From assembly GCA_051294375.1 (NCBI GenBank), contig CM119264.1, forward strand, positions 8,472,268 through 8,536,267: a stretch of 64,000 nucleotides of DNA, given 5' to 3'. The position numbers and the translations under genes are program-made. Positions 1 to 12,799 of the stretch are shown in pieces (position 1 is the stretch's first letter; every line of letters starts with the position of its first letter). The notes under the pieces were generated by a model that ran no database searches, was not told where the DNA came from, and worked only from the letters and a program-made list of their open reading frames with translations. The stretch is from Paraspadella gotoi (taxonomy: Eukaryota > Chaetognatha).

Positions 1-35
1 TTTGAAGATGTGATTAAACGGATGGGAATCTTAAC

Positions 36-39
36 TTTT

Positions 40-70
<31 letters not shown>
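36..70 (+). repeat. (CTTT)n next to a 25-N gap
   Basis: A perfect tetranucleotide run ends in the gap at 71-95. Confidence 0.9.
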
Positions 71-96
71 NNNNNNNNNNNNNNNNNNNNNNNNNT

Positions 97-2330
97 CAGC
101 GACGACAACTGAGCAGCGCGTTTCCTGAGGAACGCCTCCTCTCTTGATTTGGTCAATCAGAAGAAAAGACGGAGAAAGCCAGAGATACAAGCCACTAGAT
201 AATCCATTCTCTGCGTTGGTAATCAAGAAACAAATTTCGGGGTAAAACCCTAAGGTAACATATGAGGCTAAAGGCCTTGTTAACCTTTATCACATCTTTA
301 ACCTTGAAAAATGAGTCCCCTGATGCCGGCCAATAAATACATCGATATATTTACCCAAAAGTTATTTTACTGTGTATCATCAGATAAAATTGATCTCTGG
401 AGTATAAAATTGGGTTAACTCCGTCCCTATTATTGTTAAGAATCTATATATGTTTTCTAGACTCTGGTATATTCCATTGTTTATAGATTGTCTCCATATT
501 TTCATTTATTGTTTAATTAAATATCTTTATTTTGCAAAATATTTTTCAAAGTTTAACACTGAAAATACAGAAACAATCTATCGGCACACATTATTTGAAA
601 ATTTTGAAAGAAATGATTAGTGGTTGGCGTAATGGGCACGATTTTTAAATTTTATCCACCATTTAACACTTTTTCACGCTATTTATGATTTTTTTCAAGT
701 TGCAAGAATTAAAACCGAAAAAATATCAACGCGAGATTGTATCGAAATTAAAAGGCGGAGGAAAGGGAGGAGTGTGTTGAAGACGATGCCGCGAGCAGAT
801 CAAAGTTGCGTTGGCGGTAGCGCCATTTATTATGGCCATTTATGCCCTCCCACACTATTAATTTTTAAAAAATATTTATAGAGTTTTATTTATCAAAGCA
901 TTTTTAAACTATAATGAGCAAAAAAATTTCTCTTTTTTAAAAGTTGTAGTTATCTCGCTTAGGACAATTATCCAAAAAAAATAATGAAAAGTCCGGAAAA
1001 AACGAATGATTGATGCGAAATAACAAACAAAACCAATTAAAAACAACGACAAAACAAAAAATAACAAACCAATTGATAAAAACAAACAAAAACAAACCAA
1101 AAACGTTTTTAAGGATTCAAAAGCCCAATTCTGAGGGGAAAAAAAAAAGCCCTAAAAACTTGTTTATTTCATATTCTAAATAAAATCGTCTTCGGGGACC
1201 GGACGGCAACGGGGACGACCCGACGACTCCGGGACATTTTCTATTCGCAACGGCTAATTTTTCATCGGTTCTGAAGGGCAAAAAAGGAAACAACAAATTA
1301 ACAAAAAATAAAAAACAAACAAAACAAAAAATGAAAATGGAGATTTAAAGTGACCCAAAAAGACGTGCGCCGGCGCAAGTGATCGTCAATTTCGGATGCA
1401 CAATCGGAAACTAGGGCATTTTGAAGAAAATGCAAAACAGATATGACAGATGCAATCTTTGCTTCAGCAAGTCTTAAAAAAATTGCAAGGCCAAACTTAA
1501 CGCAAACCGGGTTATTTTCCATACGAGGGGCGGCCCAATCAATATTTTTTTTTTTCCGCTTTTTCCTATACTCGCTTCCTTATCGGCTCTTTCCTTATGC
1601 GCGCTCGTCTTTCTATTCGAAGAGTTCTCCAGTTCTCAAACCCAAATTCCACCAGGGACCCGGACCCTTCCTGAATTATATCTCTCAACCAACCCTTCTT
1701 CACAAAAAGCCAAGCAAGAGGAAGAGGAGGCTCTTGACCTATTGCGTTCAGTGTCGTGACTCGTGAGTACTGGATCACTTGTATCAAACTCCATTCGTCT
1801 TGTTGACCCCACTGATCCTTACTTCTCCACTTGATCGATCACCAAAAAATCAAAACGGGAATTCACACTAAATAAATACCCGGGAAATTCATTGCCTTCA
1901 CTTTTTCTTTTATCCAAATTTTTTCACCCTCCAAAAATTTTATTCCTTTTCCTCCTTCCTCCTTACTCCTCCTTCCCTCCTCCTCTCTTTTTCTCTCTCC
2001 TTCTCTCTTTCTTCAAAAATTTATTCTTCTGCTCTCTCTTTCGCTCTATTCACCTCTAACCCTCTTTTCTATACCTCCCTTCAAACCTTTCACCCTTTCA
2101 CCCTTTCAACCCTTTCCACCACTTCTCCTCTAAACTCTTCCTTGGCTTTCCTTTCTTTCCCTCCCTTCCTCCCCAATCCAGGGGAGTTCAACCGTCTTTT
2201 TGCCCTCGACCACCCGCGTCACTCAAAAAGGAAAGAAGATTAAAAAAGACAAGAACAGAGTTGAAGAGAGAGAGAGAAGAAGAGAGAAGGAAGACGAGAC
2301 TGGTAGGCAACTACCCATCCTCGTCCCTAG
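97..2330. other. No gene recognised
   Basis: AT-rich sequence with a CT-rich part at 1900-2200. Short open frames (for example 1443-1766) lack any recognisable domain, splice context or codon bias. Confidence 0.6.
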
Positions 2331-2391
2331 AAATTGATCAATCTCATATATGACACTGTTATGACTAGCACCATCCCCCTCCTGTACGGCA

Positions 2392-2484
2392 GAAAGAAAG
2401 AAAGAAAAAAAAAGGAAGAAAGAGGGAAGAAAAGAAGAAAAGAAAGAAAGAAAAGAAAGGAAAGAAAGAAAGAAAATAAGGAAA

Positions 2485-2518
<34 letters not shown>

Positions 2519-2519
2519 A
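2392..2519 (+). repeat. (AAAG)n-rich run switching to (CTTT)n
   Basis: A purine-rich AAAG stretch (2392-2475) is followed within about 15 bases by eight CTTT units, so the two halves are reverse complementary and could form a hairpin. Confidence 0.85.
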
Positions 2520-2850
2520 TTTCCCTTTTTTAAAATAAATTATTTGGTGGATGATATCGCAAATTCCGTAGATCTTTTCAACCCGGTAAATTTTCCATCC
2601 TCAGCACTTCGAGTTGAATATGCTCTCATCGTCCAAATCTTCCGTTCACGTTAACTCGCACTACGCCGCGTTGCCAGTGGCGCCCTAAATTAGCCCTGAA
2701 GACGGCGTCAGCTTCGTCGCTATTGCGGATGTTTTCTCACTCACGCAAAAACGCGAAAAACCGGACGATGATCAAACGAAAATATCTGTCGTGGCGTCGG
2801 TGATCTATCAGTCTGTTTGTGTGGGGCTTAATGTATGGCAAGAGTCCAAA

Positions 2851-2852
<2 letters not shown>

Positions 2853-2895
<43 letters not shown>
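2853..2895 (+). repeat. (CT)n microsatellite
   Basis: A 43-base perfect dinucleotide run. A similar run lies at 3120-3162, with a GGC-rich patch between them. Confidence 0.95.
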
Positions 2896-2899
<4 letters not shown>

Positions 2900-3117
2900 C
2901 CCTTTCTCTTTCTCTTTACGATGTTAGGAAGTAAAAGTAATAGTCACGAAGGCGTCAGCGGCGGCGGCGGAGGCGGCGGGGACCGCAGCTGTGCTGCTTC
3001 CGCGTCCGCAGTCCAACCCACCTTGACCCACGCAATGAAACATGAGGGAAAAAAAAGTGCCGCTGCAGCCTCGCTTCTGAGGGAGTATCGAGTTTATGCC
3101 AAATCAACCTCACTCCC

Positions 3118-3119
<2 letters not shown>

Positions 3120-3162
<43 letters not shown>
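3120..3162 (+). repeat. (CT)n microsatellite
   Basis: A perfect dinucleotide run in the same orientation as 2853-2895. Confidence 0.95.
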
Positions 3163-3165
<3 letters not shown>

Positions 3166-3436
3166 ATCCATTTTCCGATAGCGACGGCTTTAATCTGAAT
3201 TAAAATATAAAAAAAACAAACTATTGTTTCTGTTTCCGATTTCTTTCAAATGTGTTGCGCCGCAGTGCCTTTCTTTTCACGCATTGCATCGGAATCTTGT
3301 CTTTTATTCTTTAAAGTTTTAGGATTTCCTGAAGGCAGCGTAAGCAGTAACTTGGTTTTGTGGTTTTTTCCTGTCTTAACAAATGAGCAATCCACTATAG
3401 GCGAATTATATATATGCATTTTTAACGTAAGTAGGA

Positions 3437-3506
3437 CAGACCGATGGACATTGGATACTGGACAGGCATACCGACCGACAGATCGACCGACCGACAGACC
3501 GACCCA
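3437..3506 (+). repeat. GACC/GACA tetranucleotide repeat
   Basis: Interrupted GACC, GACA and GATC-containing units, most regular at 3471-3504. Confidence 0.8.
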
Positions 3507-4039
3507 AAAGTTACTTATAGAGTTGCTCCGCGAGTACTCGAGAATGAAGCAGAACTGAAATTTGAAAAAATGAACTGAATAAAGAATGAAGTAAGTTTTG
3601 GTGATGAAAAGAGAACCGGTTAAATTGAACTTCTGAACTTCGCAAAAAAAGAAAAGTCAAAAAATTTGTTTTTAGAGGAATGAGGGAAAAATGAAAACTA
3701 ATGGTAAGCAGAAAGTCTTTTATCAAAAACGAAGATAAGGACAAAACTAATGATAAAGATCTGAGAAGGATAGAGTGAAAGATAGAATAATAGAGAGAGA
3801 GTTATGAAGAGACGGAGACAGAACTTAAGATAGTAAAGGGTATGAAAAAAAAACGAGAAAGGATAAAAGGGAGAGTAAAAAATCGATTTCGAATACATTG
3901 ATCAATAAATAAATACACGACAGACAGAGAAAGATAGATTCGTGCCTTATTCATTCACAACATAGAATGAAAGAAAGAAAAGTGGACAAAACTCTCATCG
4001 ATGACTATGAGTGAGTTTTCCCTCTTTCGTGTCCCTTCA

Positions 4040-4041
<2 letters not shown>

Positions 4042-4081
<40 letters not shown>

Positions 4082-4278
4082 CTCTCTCTCTCTTTTTCTC
4101 TTCCTCTCTGCTTCTCACTTAAAATGGTTGTAAGAAAGAGAATGAATCCTGGGCTAACGTTGGTCTGTCATCCGGACTCCTCCGCCGCCATTACGAGAGC
4201 CCAGCCCATTTGTCAATGAATATAAGATTTTCTTGCTCTCTCGCTCGCTCGCTCTCTCGCTTCTCTCTCTCTCTCTCT
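4042..4278 (+). repeat. CT-rich patches in D1 up to a 10-N gap
   Basis: (CT)n at 4042-4078 and 4262-4278. A 10-N gap (4279-4288) lies within the second. Confidence 0.8.
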
Positions 4279-4379
4279 NNNNNNNNNNCTCTCTCTCTCT
4301 TCTCTCTTTCTCTTTCTCCGGCAGGCAAAAAAGAGGAGGAAGACGATATAATTTTGACGAGAGATTTTAAATATAAAGT

Positions 4380-5035
4380 NNNNNNNNNNNNNNNNNNNNN
4401 NNNNNNNNNNNNNNNNNNNNNNNNNNNNNNNNNNNNNNNNNNNNNNNNNNNNNNNNNNNNNNNNNNNNNNNNNNNNNNNNNNNNNNNNNNNNNNNNNNNN
4501 NNNNNNNNNNNNNNNNNNNNNNNNNNNNNNNNNNNNNNNNNNNNNNNNNNNNNNNNNNNNNNNNNNNNNNNNNNNNNNNNNNNNNNNNNNNNNNNNNNNN
4601 NNNNNNNNNNNNNNNNNNNNNNNNNNNNNNNNNNNNNNNNNNNNNNNNNNNNNNNNNNNNNNNNNNNNNNNNNNNNNNNNNNNNNNNNNNNNNNNNNNNN
4701 NNNNNNNNNNNNNNNNNNNNNNNNNNNNNNNNNNNNNNNNNNNNNNNNNNNNNNNNNNNNNNNNNNNNNNNNNNNNNNNNNNNNNNNNNNNNNNNNNNNN
4801 NNNNNNNNNNNNNNNNNNNNNNNNNNNNNNNNNNNNNNNNNNNNNNNNNNNNNNNNNNNNNNNNNNNNNNNNNNNNNNNNNNNNNNNNNNNNNNNNNNNN
4901 NNNNNNNNNNNNNNNNNNNNNNNNNNNNNNNNNNNNNNNNNNNNNNNNNNNNNNNNNNNNNNNNNNNNNNNNNNNNNNNNNNNNNNNNNNNNNNNNNNNN
5001 NNNNNNNNNNNNNNNNNNNNNNNNNNNNNNNNNNN
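4380..5035. other. Assembly gap, 656 N
   Basis: Runs of N within D1, followed by a CT tract. Confidence 1.
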
Positions 5036-5071
<36 letters not shown>

Positions 5072-5499
5072 GTTACGCTAGTGAGAGCGAGCTCCAAAAA
5101 CGAAAATTATTCATAGTTTTCTGTCTCTTTTTGACTCGTCCCCTTTTCTTCCCTCACTGGAGTCGCTCACATTCTTTTGCTCTGTTGTCATCGGCTTTAA
5201 TGCTTTTCCCGCTTTATTCTATTACTTCAAAGGGAAGGAGAGTCTTCCTTCTTTTTTTCTTATTTTTTAAATAATTTTCTCAGTTCGTTATTTTTTTTTA
5301 AAGAAACTTTTAAAAACTTTCTTTCTTTCCTTCATATTTAAATACACTACGATCTCATGAATGGTATTCTTTCTTATTTCGAAAAAAATAATTTTCAAAA
5401 TAAATTCATTGATTTTAAAGTAATATTGCGCCATATATAAACAGAAAACTATTTATAAACATTAAAAAAAAAGATAGAAAGAGAACGGGTAAATAATAA

Positions 5500-7600
5500 C
5501 TAAAAGAAAAGTCAAAATTGTTTTTTAAGGAATGAGGAAATGAAAACAATCTTTTATCAAAACGAAGAGAAGGATAGAGTGAAGATAGAATAATAGATTA
5601 TAAACGGACCGACACGACTTCCAACGATACCCGTCAACCACGAGAAAAAAAACGAGAAAGGATAAGAAGAAGGGAGAGTAAAAAAATCGATTTCGAATAC
5701 ATTCGATCGAATAACACTCACCCCCACATACCCCACCGCCCACCCAACACGAAAGATAAGATTCGTGCCTTATCTCTTCACCAAAATATGAAAGAAAGAA
5801 AGAAAAATGACAAAACTCTCAATCGTGACTATGAGTGTAGTTTTCCTCTCGTGTCCCCTCACTTCTCTTCTTCCTCTCCTCTCTCGCTTTCTCTCTCTCT
5901 CTTTTTCTCTCCTCTGCCTGCTTCCACTTAAAAGGTTGTAAAAACGAGAAGATGAATCACTAGCGACTAAACGTTCGTCCCCTGCTCACTCGACTCCTGC
6001 CGCCATTAACGCACGAGCCCAGCCCATTTTCAATGAATAGCTAAGATTTTCCTGCTCTCGTGATCGGCTTCGCCTCGCGATTCTCTCGTGCTGCTCTCTC
6101 ACTCCGGTTCTCTCTCCTCTGTCCATCGTCTCCTCATGCTCTCTCGTCTTCTCCTCATCTCTCTGCCTCTTCTCTCTTCTCTTTCTCACGGCAGGCAAAA
6201 AAAGGAAGGAAGACGATATAGCATTTGACGAGGAGATTTTAAATGCATTAAAGTTTTATCGATTTTTTAAAAAACATGTTTCTCTTCCTTTAACGATCCG
6301 TATCACGACCACCCTATAGCACCACTCACACTCACTGTCATCCGACGCGTCAAACAGTCTCAAAATGCTTCTTCTTCATTGTCTTTTCCACGCCATCATC
6401 TTCCACTTCTTCTTTCATTTTCTACTTCTTTTTTTACCTTCACTCTTGTTTATTTTTAATGTGGATTAATCAGTCTAGCTTTAAAGACTACTTCTAAGCT
6501 TAAACATATTTGTCGGTGTTTTAAACCACATTGTGAAAAACTTAGCAATGAAAACTCGTCATATCACTTTCCCTTCTCCCCCTCGCCATCCCAACTCGTC
6601 TCTCTCCTCTCTCTCTCTCGTTTTCTCTTTCCTCTTCTCGCGGCCAGGGCAACAAAATAGGAGTAAGACGATATAATTTTGACGAGAGATTGTTAAATAT
6701 AACAGGTTTTTACTCGATGATTTTTTTTAACGGCATTGTTCTTTCGTTACGACTCGTCTCGAATACTACCAATATGTCACTGAGGTACTACAAAAATCTA
6801 AACTGTGTTTTCTTCAATTGTTTCTTTTCCAGACCCATCTCTCTCCATTGCTTTTTCATTTCTATTCGTTCTTACCGTCACCTCTTTTTTATATTTTAAC
6901 TGTGCAAATTAATCAGTCTACTTAAGACTACCTTAGCAAAAAACTTTTGCTCGGTGTCTTAAACCTCACATTCTGAAACGTTAGCAATGACCAAACACTC
7001 CCGCAGTTTCGTCCCTTCCTTCTCGCCATCCCGCCCCATCTCTCTCTCTAACGTCTCTCTCTCTCCTCTCTCTCTCTCCTCTTTTCTCTCTCTCTCCTCT
7101 CGTACTCCTCATCTCTCTCTCCTCTCCTCTCTCTTAATCTCCTCACCAGTTACGCTACCGTCGAGCAGCCGAGCTCCAAGAAACGAACAACATTATTCAT
7201 ATTTTTTGTCTCGCTTTTTGACTCGTCTACCGTTTTCTTCCCTCACTGGAGTGCTCACATTCTTTTGCTCTGTTTGTCATACGGCTTTAATGCTTTTTCC
7301 CGCTTTATTCTAATTACTTCAAGAGGGAAGGAGAGTCTTCCTTCTTATTTAATCTTATCTTTTTTAATAAATTTTCTCAGTTACAGTATTGTTTTTTTTT
7401 AAAGAAACTTTTAAAAACTCTCTTTCTTTCTTCATATTTAAATACAACACCGCATCTCATGAAGGTATTCTTTCTGTTTATTTCGCCAGACAAAACATAA
7501 TTTGCAAAATAAATTCACTTGCATTTTAGAAATATTGCGCATATATAAACAGAAAACTAATTTAATAAACATGTAAAAAATAAATGAGTCTAACGGTGTA
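5500..7600 (+). repeat. Direct repeat D2: noisy copy of D1
   Basis: It is collinear with D1 about 1.8-2.1 kb downstream, with frequent one-base indels, and it reads through D1's N gap. It ends shortly before a 25-N gap (7761-7785). Confidence 0.75.
6185..7080 (+). repeat. Two tandem ~450-bp units nested in D2
   Basis: Matching marks are AGACGATATA at about 6207 and 6667, ATTAATCAGTCTA at about 6465 and 6909, and TTAGCAATGA at about 6542 and 6981. The units diverge by indels. Whether the array is real or a gap-filling effect cannot be told here. Confidence 0.6.
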
Positions 7601-7785
7601 AACTTAACGTAAAAAATATCCTGAGGTCTCTCTCTCTAATCTGTTTCTTTCTCTCCTTCTCTGTCTCCTCTCGTTCGTCCATCTCTCTCTCTCTCTCTCT
7701 CTCTCGTCTCGCTCTCTCCTCTTCTCTCTCTCTCCTCTCCATCTTCTCCTTACCCGCGACNNNNNNNNNNNNNNNNNNNNNNNNN

Positions 7786-9660
7786 TCTTAGCGACAGTTC
7801 TTTTGTTGTTTTTACGTTTATGTAAGAAATTAAAAACAAAAGCAGACAAAGACACCACAAAACAAAAGTCTGTGAAAGAAACTTTTGAAATACGTTTTAA
7901 TGAGGACTCCTTTAATATTATATCTTTTTGTCTAATATTTTAGAACAATAATCACCAAATTCGTTTGTTTCTGTCTCCGTTCCGAACTTATCACTATTTG
8001 CGTGTGAGATTAGAAAAAAAATTATTGTTCCAAGAACCGTAATTCAATTCATTTTCATTTACCTTCTTTGCTTTCGTCCGTTTTTTGCTTTGTTTGTTTT
8101 TTGTCCGTATTTTCTGTTCTTTGTCCGTACGTCCTATGATTTTCATCGTTTTCCATTATTTTTTCTTGCGTTATTCTTCTGGTTCATTAGTAAAGATAAA
8201 AAAAAAAATCGAAACGGTTCATTTTTTCTCATTCTCTCCCTTAGTTCGTTATTGTTAAACCAGATGTTGTATTAAATTATTAATGTTTTCAAATTCCCGC
8301 TTCCCATCCGATAGCGTTTTCCCATTTTGAGTCATAATCCATTCACAAGCTTGTCAGTTAGATTGTTGGCTATTTATTAATACTATTCTCTGTGACCATA
8401 TATTAAGCCCGATAATCAAACCCGTTAAAAATACCATTGCTATTGGAGACTAACTATCTGTGTTCCTAACAATAAATAGCCCCTTATATCGCGAGACCGA
8501 AGTCCCTTTTCCCTCACCCCGACCCACTCATCCCCCCCGGACAACGCGTTTGTTACCCCGTTGCCATTGGATACCCCTCTTTACCCTGCGCGAGGATTCG
8601 TCCCCACGCGTCTCAGTTGCGCGCTTCAATCTCGACACGTCTCCGCAAAGCGTGAGGGATGATCGTTGCGACGAAAGACGAGGCTTTTGGGGGGAGGGGG
8701 TAAGATGCGAGGTGGGTGAAGGTAGAAAAGGTAGGGGTAGCGGGGAGAAGGGGTTCCCGGCGAGAACATAAATGTATAGAGGATTCGGGTTAAAGATCAA
8801 GAAAGGGGAAATATATGAGGGATTTGTTAGAGCGGGGAAGGAGAAGAAAAAGATTTTAAAATGGGTTGAAGATAATGATTTTTTAGTGGTTTTCTAAGAA
8901 AAAGGTAACTGGTGGTAAAAAGAGAAGGAGAAAGACCAAGGGCTGCTGTCATTTGGGAAATTTGTTTCCAACGAAATTAGATTTTATGATTGAAAATGCA
9001 CAGAAATTAGCGCTAGAAATAGAATGCGCTTGTTAGTTAAGTAAACTATCCAAAGTCAGTGGCAAGATAGCTTATTTATTAAATTAATTCATATTTATAT
9101 GAGTTGTACTAATTTTTTAGCACTTTGGAAGAAAATGCGTATAGTAAAAAGAAAGGTAGTTGTCAGTTCATCTAGCTCATTAGTTGGGGGGGGAACGTAT
9201 TGTCTAAAAAAATGTGTTAGTGGACAAAGATCTTTCACAGTCCGTATTTGTGGGGGAAGAAATGATAAAAAGATACGCATAAAGAGAAAGCGTAAATGAT
9301 TTAAAGGAAGAGACGAGAAGGAAATGCGTAAGCGGGAAGGAGATGGAAGGGCATTTGGGAGGACTTCTCCCTTTGACGAGGGTCGCCTCGGTCGCCCCCT
9401 TGGCCCCCTTCCTTCGCCCCGTCGGTCGGATTAGCGCGAAAATCGAGAGCGTGGGCTGGAAATGGCTCGGGAGTGTCGACGAGGGGGGCGGGCGGGGTGG
9501 TGGAAGGTGGGGCAGTGTTGTCTGGGACGAGGCGCAAAGTATGAGGGTCAAGTGAAGAGGCCAGTTTCTTTGAAAAGGCGTCAGGCTCAGACGCGAAGCA
9601 GGAAGGAAGGAATTGAGAGAAAGATGTCACGAGACACAAAGACGAAGAGAGAAAAAAAAA
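7786..9660. other. No gene recognised
   Basis: Mostly AT-rich, with a GC-richer patch at 8480-8770. Open frames there overlap on both strands without domain signals. Confidence 0.55.
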
Positions 9661-9711
9661 CACTCTTTCTCTCTTTCTCTCTTTTTNNNNNNNNNNNNNN
9701 NNNNNNNNNNN

Positions 9712-12560
9712 GAACGTCGCGTAACGGACGTAGCATCTCCGTTGGGAAGGACCGTCTTGCAGCCACTGAAGTTGGAGGGTGGTCTTCGGGGTCTCGCCGT
9801 CATTCGTCGGTGTGCCGTCTCGTCTACCTCGTCGTCGTCAGGCGACCGCCATTGACCTTGACCCTCGTCCCGATTCCCGGGTCGAGCGCTTTCGTCGACG
9901 ACCACGACGCGTAACGATACTAACGAAAACGACCTCGCAACGAGCTTGATTCGGAGAGCACCGCGCGGCCACGGCCAAAGCCAAAAGAGGAACCGACCGG
10001 AGAATGGTTTTGCTGCGCCCGACGTTCAGTAGGCGTGACGGGTCGGGCGACGTCTCAGCCCGCGGGCGCGAGGATGGAGCCGGGAGGAGGTGGATCGGAG
10101 GAAAACGGAAAAAAAAAAAAAACTGGATGAACGCAAAAGCTGAAGTCTCCCATTCCATACAGCGTGATTTTCGGTCCTAATGTGATAACCTTATGCACAA
10201 ATCGTCTAGCTTTGGAGCTTGCCTCCACTTACGGCCTATCCGTCATAGTCCAGCGAAGGCATTTTTCTGAGATATTGTTCGCCCAATCACGCCATGAATC
10301 CTCCTTCCTCTACCCAACCCTTCGCCTGCTCGCAGGGTTCATGCTCCCGCCCATATCTTCCCGAGTCACCCTTCTTCATGTTTCCTACGGCTTATGTCAA
10401 TTTCCCTCCACTATTCTACACAAGTGCTTCTTTCATTGCGTAAAGCTCTTACGTAATACACTCAGCACTTCCTGTCCACTCCCCGCCGCTCAGGATCGAT
10501 ATCTGATCTGCTACCGCCGAAACCCAACCAGATTACTATGCTTCCGAATTTCGAAACGTTAGATCCTTCGACCCTACGCTCATCATCTCTATCGCCTCTC
10601 GCCCCACTGATTGTCATGGAATATGTGGGGTAGTCTTCGTCCCTTTTTATCTCTCCCATCTCCCCAAATACGTTCCGCCAACGTCTGCACCTTTATAAAC
10701 CAGTCCACTAACAACCTCCTCCACTCCGCGTCGATATGGCAGCCAACTGCTCCAATTAAGATCCCTCGTAACTTCACCTGTTCGATTCAGGCGCAACGAA
10801 CCGAGTCCGTGCGTCAACCCCGCGTCCCAGATGTACCGCTGCTGTCAATCTTCACTACCCCCACGGATGACTTCTCGAACTCCGTGACGCCGCTACGTTG
10901 CTCTATTCATCCGTTACTCCTTGGCCTTTCTCTCTTCAACTCACAAGAGGAAGCTGTGCGTTTATTCTAGTTCCACCTGGCTTGCAAAAATTCTCTCGCT
11001 CGATTCCGCATGTCCTTTCTCCGCCCACTTTCTTTCAGCCGATAGCAAGCGATAATTCAGCCTCTACAATTGCATACTCTTACAGTTACTATGTCGGTAC
11101 GCAGAGCTCACCAACTACGGACTGTTTTCGCTAACCGCCCTAATTGTGCCAGCACTTCCCCAGTAGGAGGTCCAGGTATTTTTGTTCCTCCATTGCGATT
11201 CTTTTTCGCCTCTAGGTCACATTTGTTTAAGCTCGACCGCTGCCATATCGTCACTACCAGTCGTCTTCGCGCGCACGCACTACCTACCCCGCCTACATCA
11301 AGTCCTAGCTCGGCTCTAGCCGCCGGTCCGGTGCCAACGCATAGATGGGGTCCCCCGCCCGACTTGGACACCCTCGCTCTCCTCCATCCCAACTTCTCAC
11401 GTGACTTATTGCGAGGTTTGACCTTTTTTCCGTATGACTTGCTTCTCTTTTACGCACAAGTCAACGGTATACCTTCGGGATCTCTACGTTTATTAGTCTG
11501 GCCGGACGGGCTAAAGTGTGTCCACCAACATCTCCGTTGGATGGTAATCCATGCAACGGCCCTTGGATAAGCCCAGTTGAAAGCGCGTCCCATTAACCCG
11601 CCGCTTGTAAACCGGGCATGACCCCGCCTCGTCCGCTCACCTGGGCAAAGCCCAACGTTCGCCCATTCCAAACTTCTCTTTTTCACTATTATTCTTCTCG
11701 CGGGGGGCCACGGTTCCCTGTTAATATTGTCCAGCTGGCCGCGTAGCGTTGCCTGCCAGCACTCTCGCCCTACACGAAGCCTGTCATCCTTCCAGTACCT
11801 GCGGAGAAATGGGACGACGTCACTCATGAAAGTATCCTCGGCGGGCCATACCAAACTCATGGCTGCCCTTCTCTAATGCCGGCCTCTCGCCACCCCACTC
11901 GGCTATCCGATCCCGGCACCCATCCGTGGCCTTTTGACCGGCTGTCAGACACTATCACTGGTTTCTCGACCTCGCTCCTATAGGCAACTAGTCTCTCAGC
12001 GCCCCTAAAGTATGATGAGGCGGAGCGGGTTGTGTTTGAGGCCGAGAGCGAGGATGAGGTGGGCTGAGGAGGCCTCTCGTGGCTTGAACCTTTAGGCGGA
12101 CATACCAATCAGGCGCCCCCTTTTTCTTTCGCTATAGAAAGTCTAAAAGTGGAATTAACAAAAAAACGCGAGGATTGTTTGTGAAGCGAGTTTCTTTCTC
12201 CATGTCTCACTGCGGCCCAAATGAAGCGTGTTACTAGTTGAGGAAGAGGATGATGCCAGATGTTGTTGCAACAAAGATAAAGGATGGCCGGAATTATGTT
12301 GGAAATGGAAGGTTCCGGCCACTTTTGGTTACGGGTAACTGGTTGATGGGGGAATGAGGGGGCGCGGTGGGTTCTGCGGAAAGTATTAAGGAGGACGAGG
12401 GAAAGACCGATTCGAATGGTGGTATCGGTGAGAGGATATTAGGAGGGCAGTGAGGTAGGAAAGAGGAGAGGATCGATGCGGAGGAAGGAATATGATTGAC
12501 TGAGGCACCTTAACGAAGAATTGTTAGGGATAGTCATAAGCTTCGCCCGCCCAAGGCAAA
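9712..12560. other. Unique, GC-richer segment without a recognised gene
   Basis: Base composition differs from the rest: few microsatellites and roughly balanced bases, especially 10160-12110. The longest frame (11070-11570, +) has no domain I recognise. It may be noisy gap-fill sequence or a decayed element. Confidence 0.45.
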
Positions 12561-12799
12561 CTTGTTCTGTAGTCGATTGCACGATTTAGAGTCGCTCGCT
12601 GGAGAGAGAGGAGGGGAGAAGAATGGGAGACCGACGGTGAGAGCGAGGAGAGGACGTGAGAGAGAAGACTGGAGGAGAGAGCAGAGCGAGAGAGGGACGA
12701 TGAGAGAGAGGAGAGAGAGAGAGATGAGAAGATGAGAGAGAGATTGCGGCCAAGGATTGGCCAAAAAGTTGGGCTCTGTTTACCACTGACCATTTCTTC

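Larger units (their letters stand above)
3655..5470 (+). repeat. Direct repeat D1 (with a 656-N gap)
   Basis: It shares with D2, in order, a segment around GAATGAGG..ATGAAAAC, GATTCGTGCCTTAT, ACTATGAGTG, AGACGATATA.TTTTGACGAGAGATTTTAAAT, and GGCTTTAATGCTTTTCCCGC. The gap 4380-5035 removes the part that is tandemly repeated in D2. Confidence 0.75.

Noticed and set aside
11070-11570. Plus-strand frame of 166 codons
   Set aside because: No recognisable domain or splice context, and overlapping open frames on the other strand.
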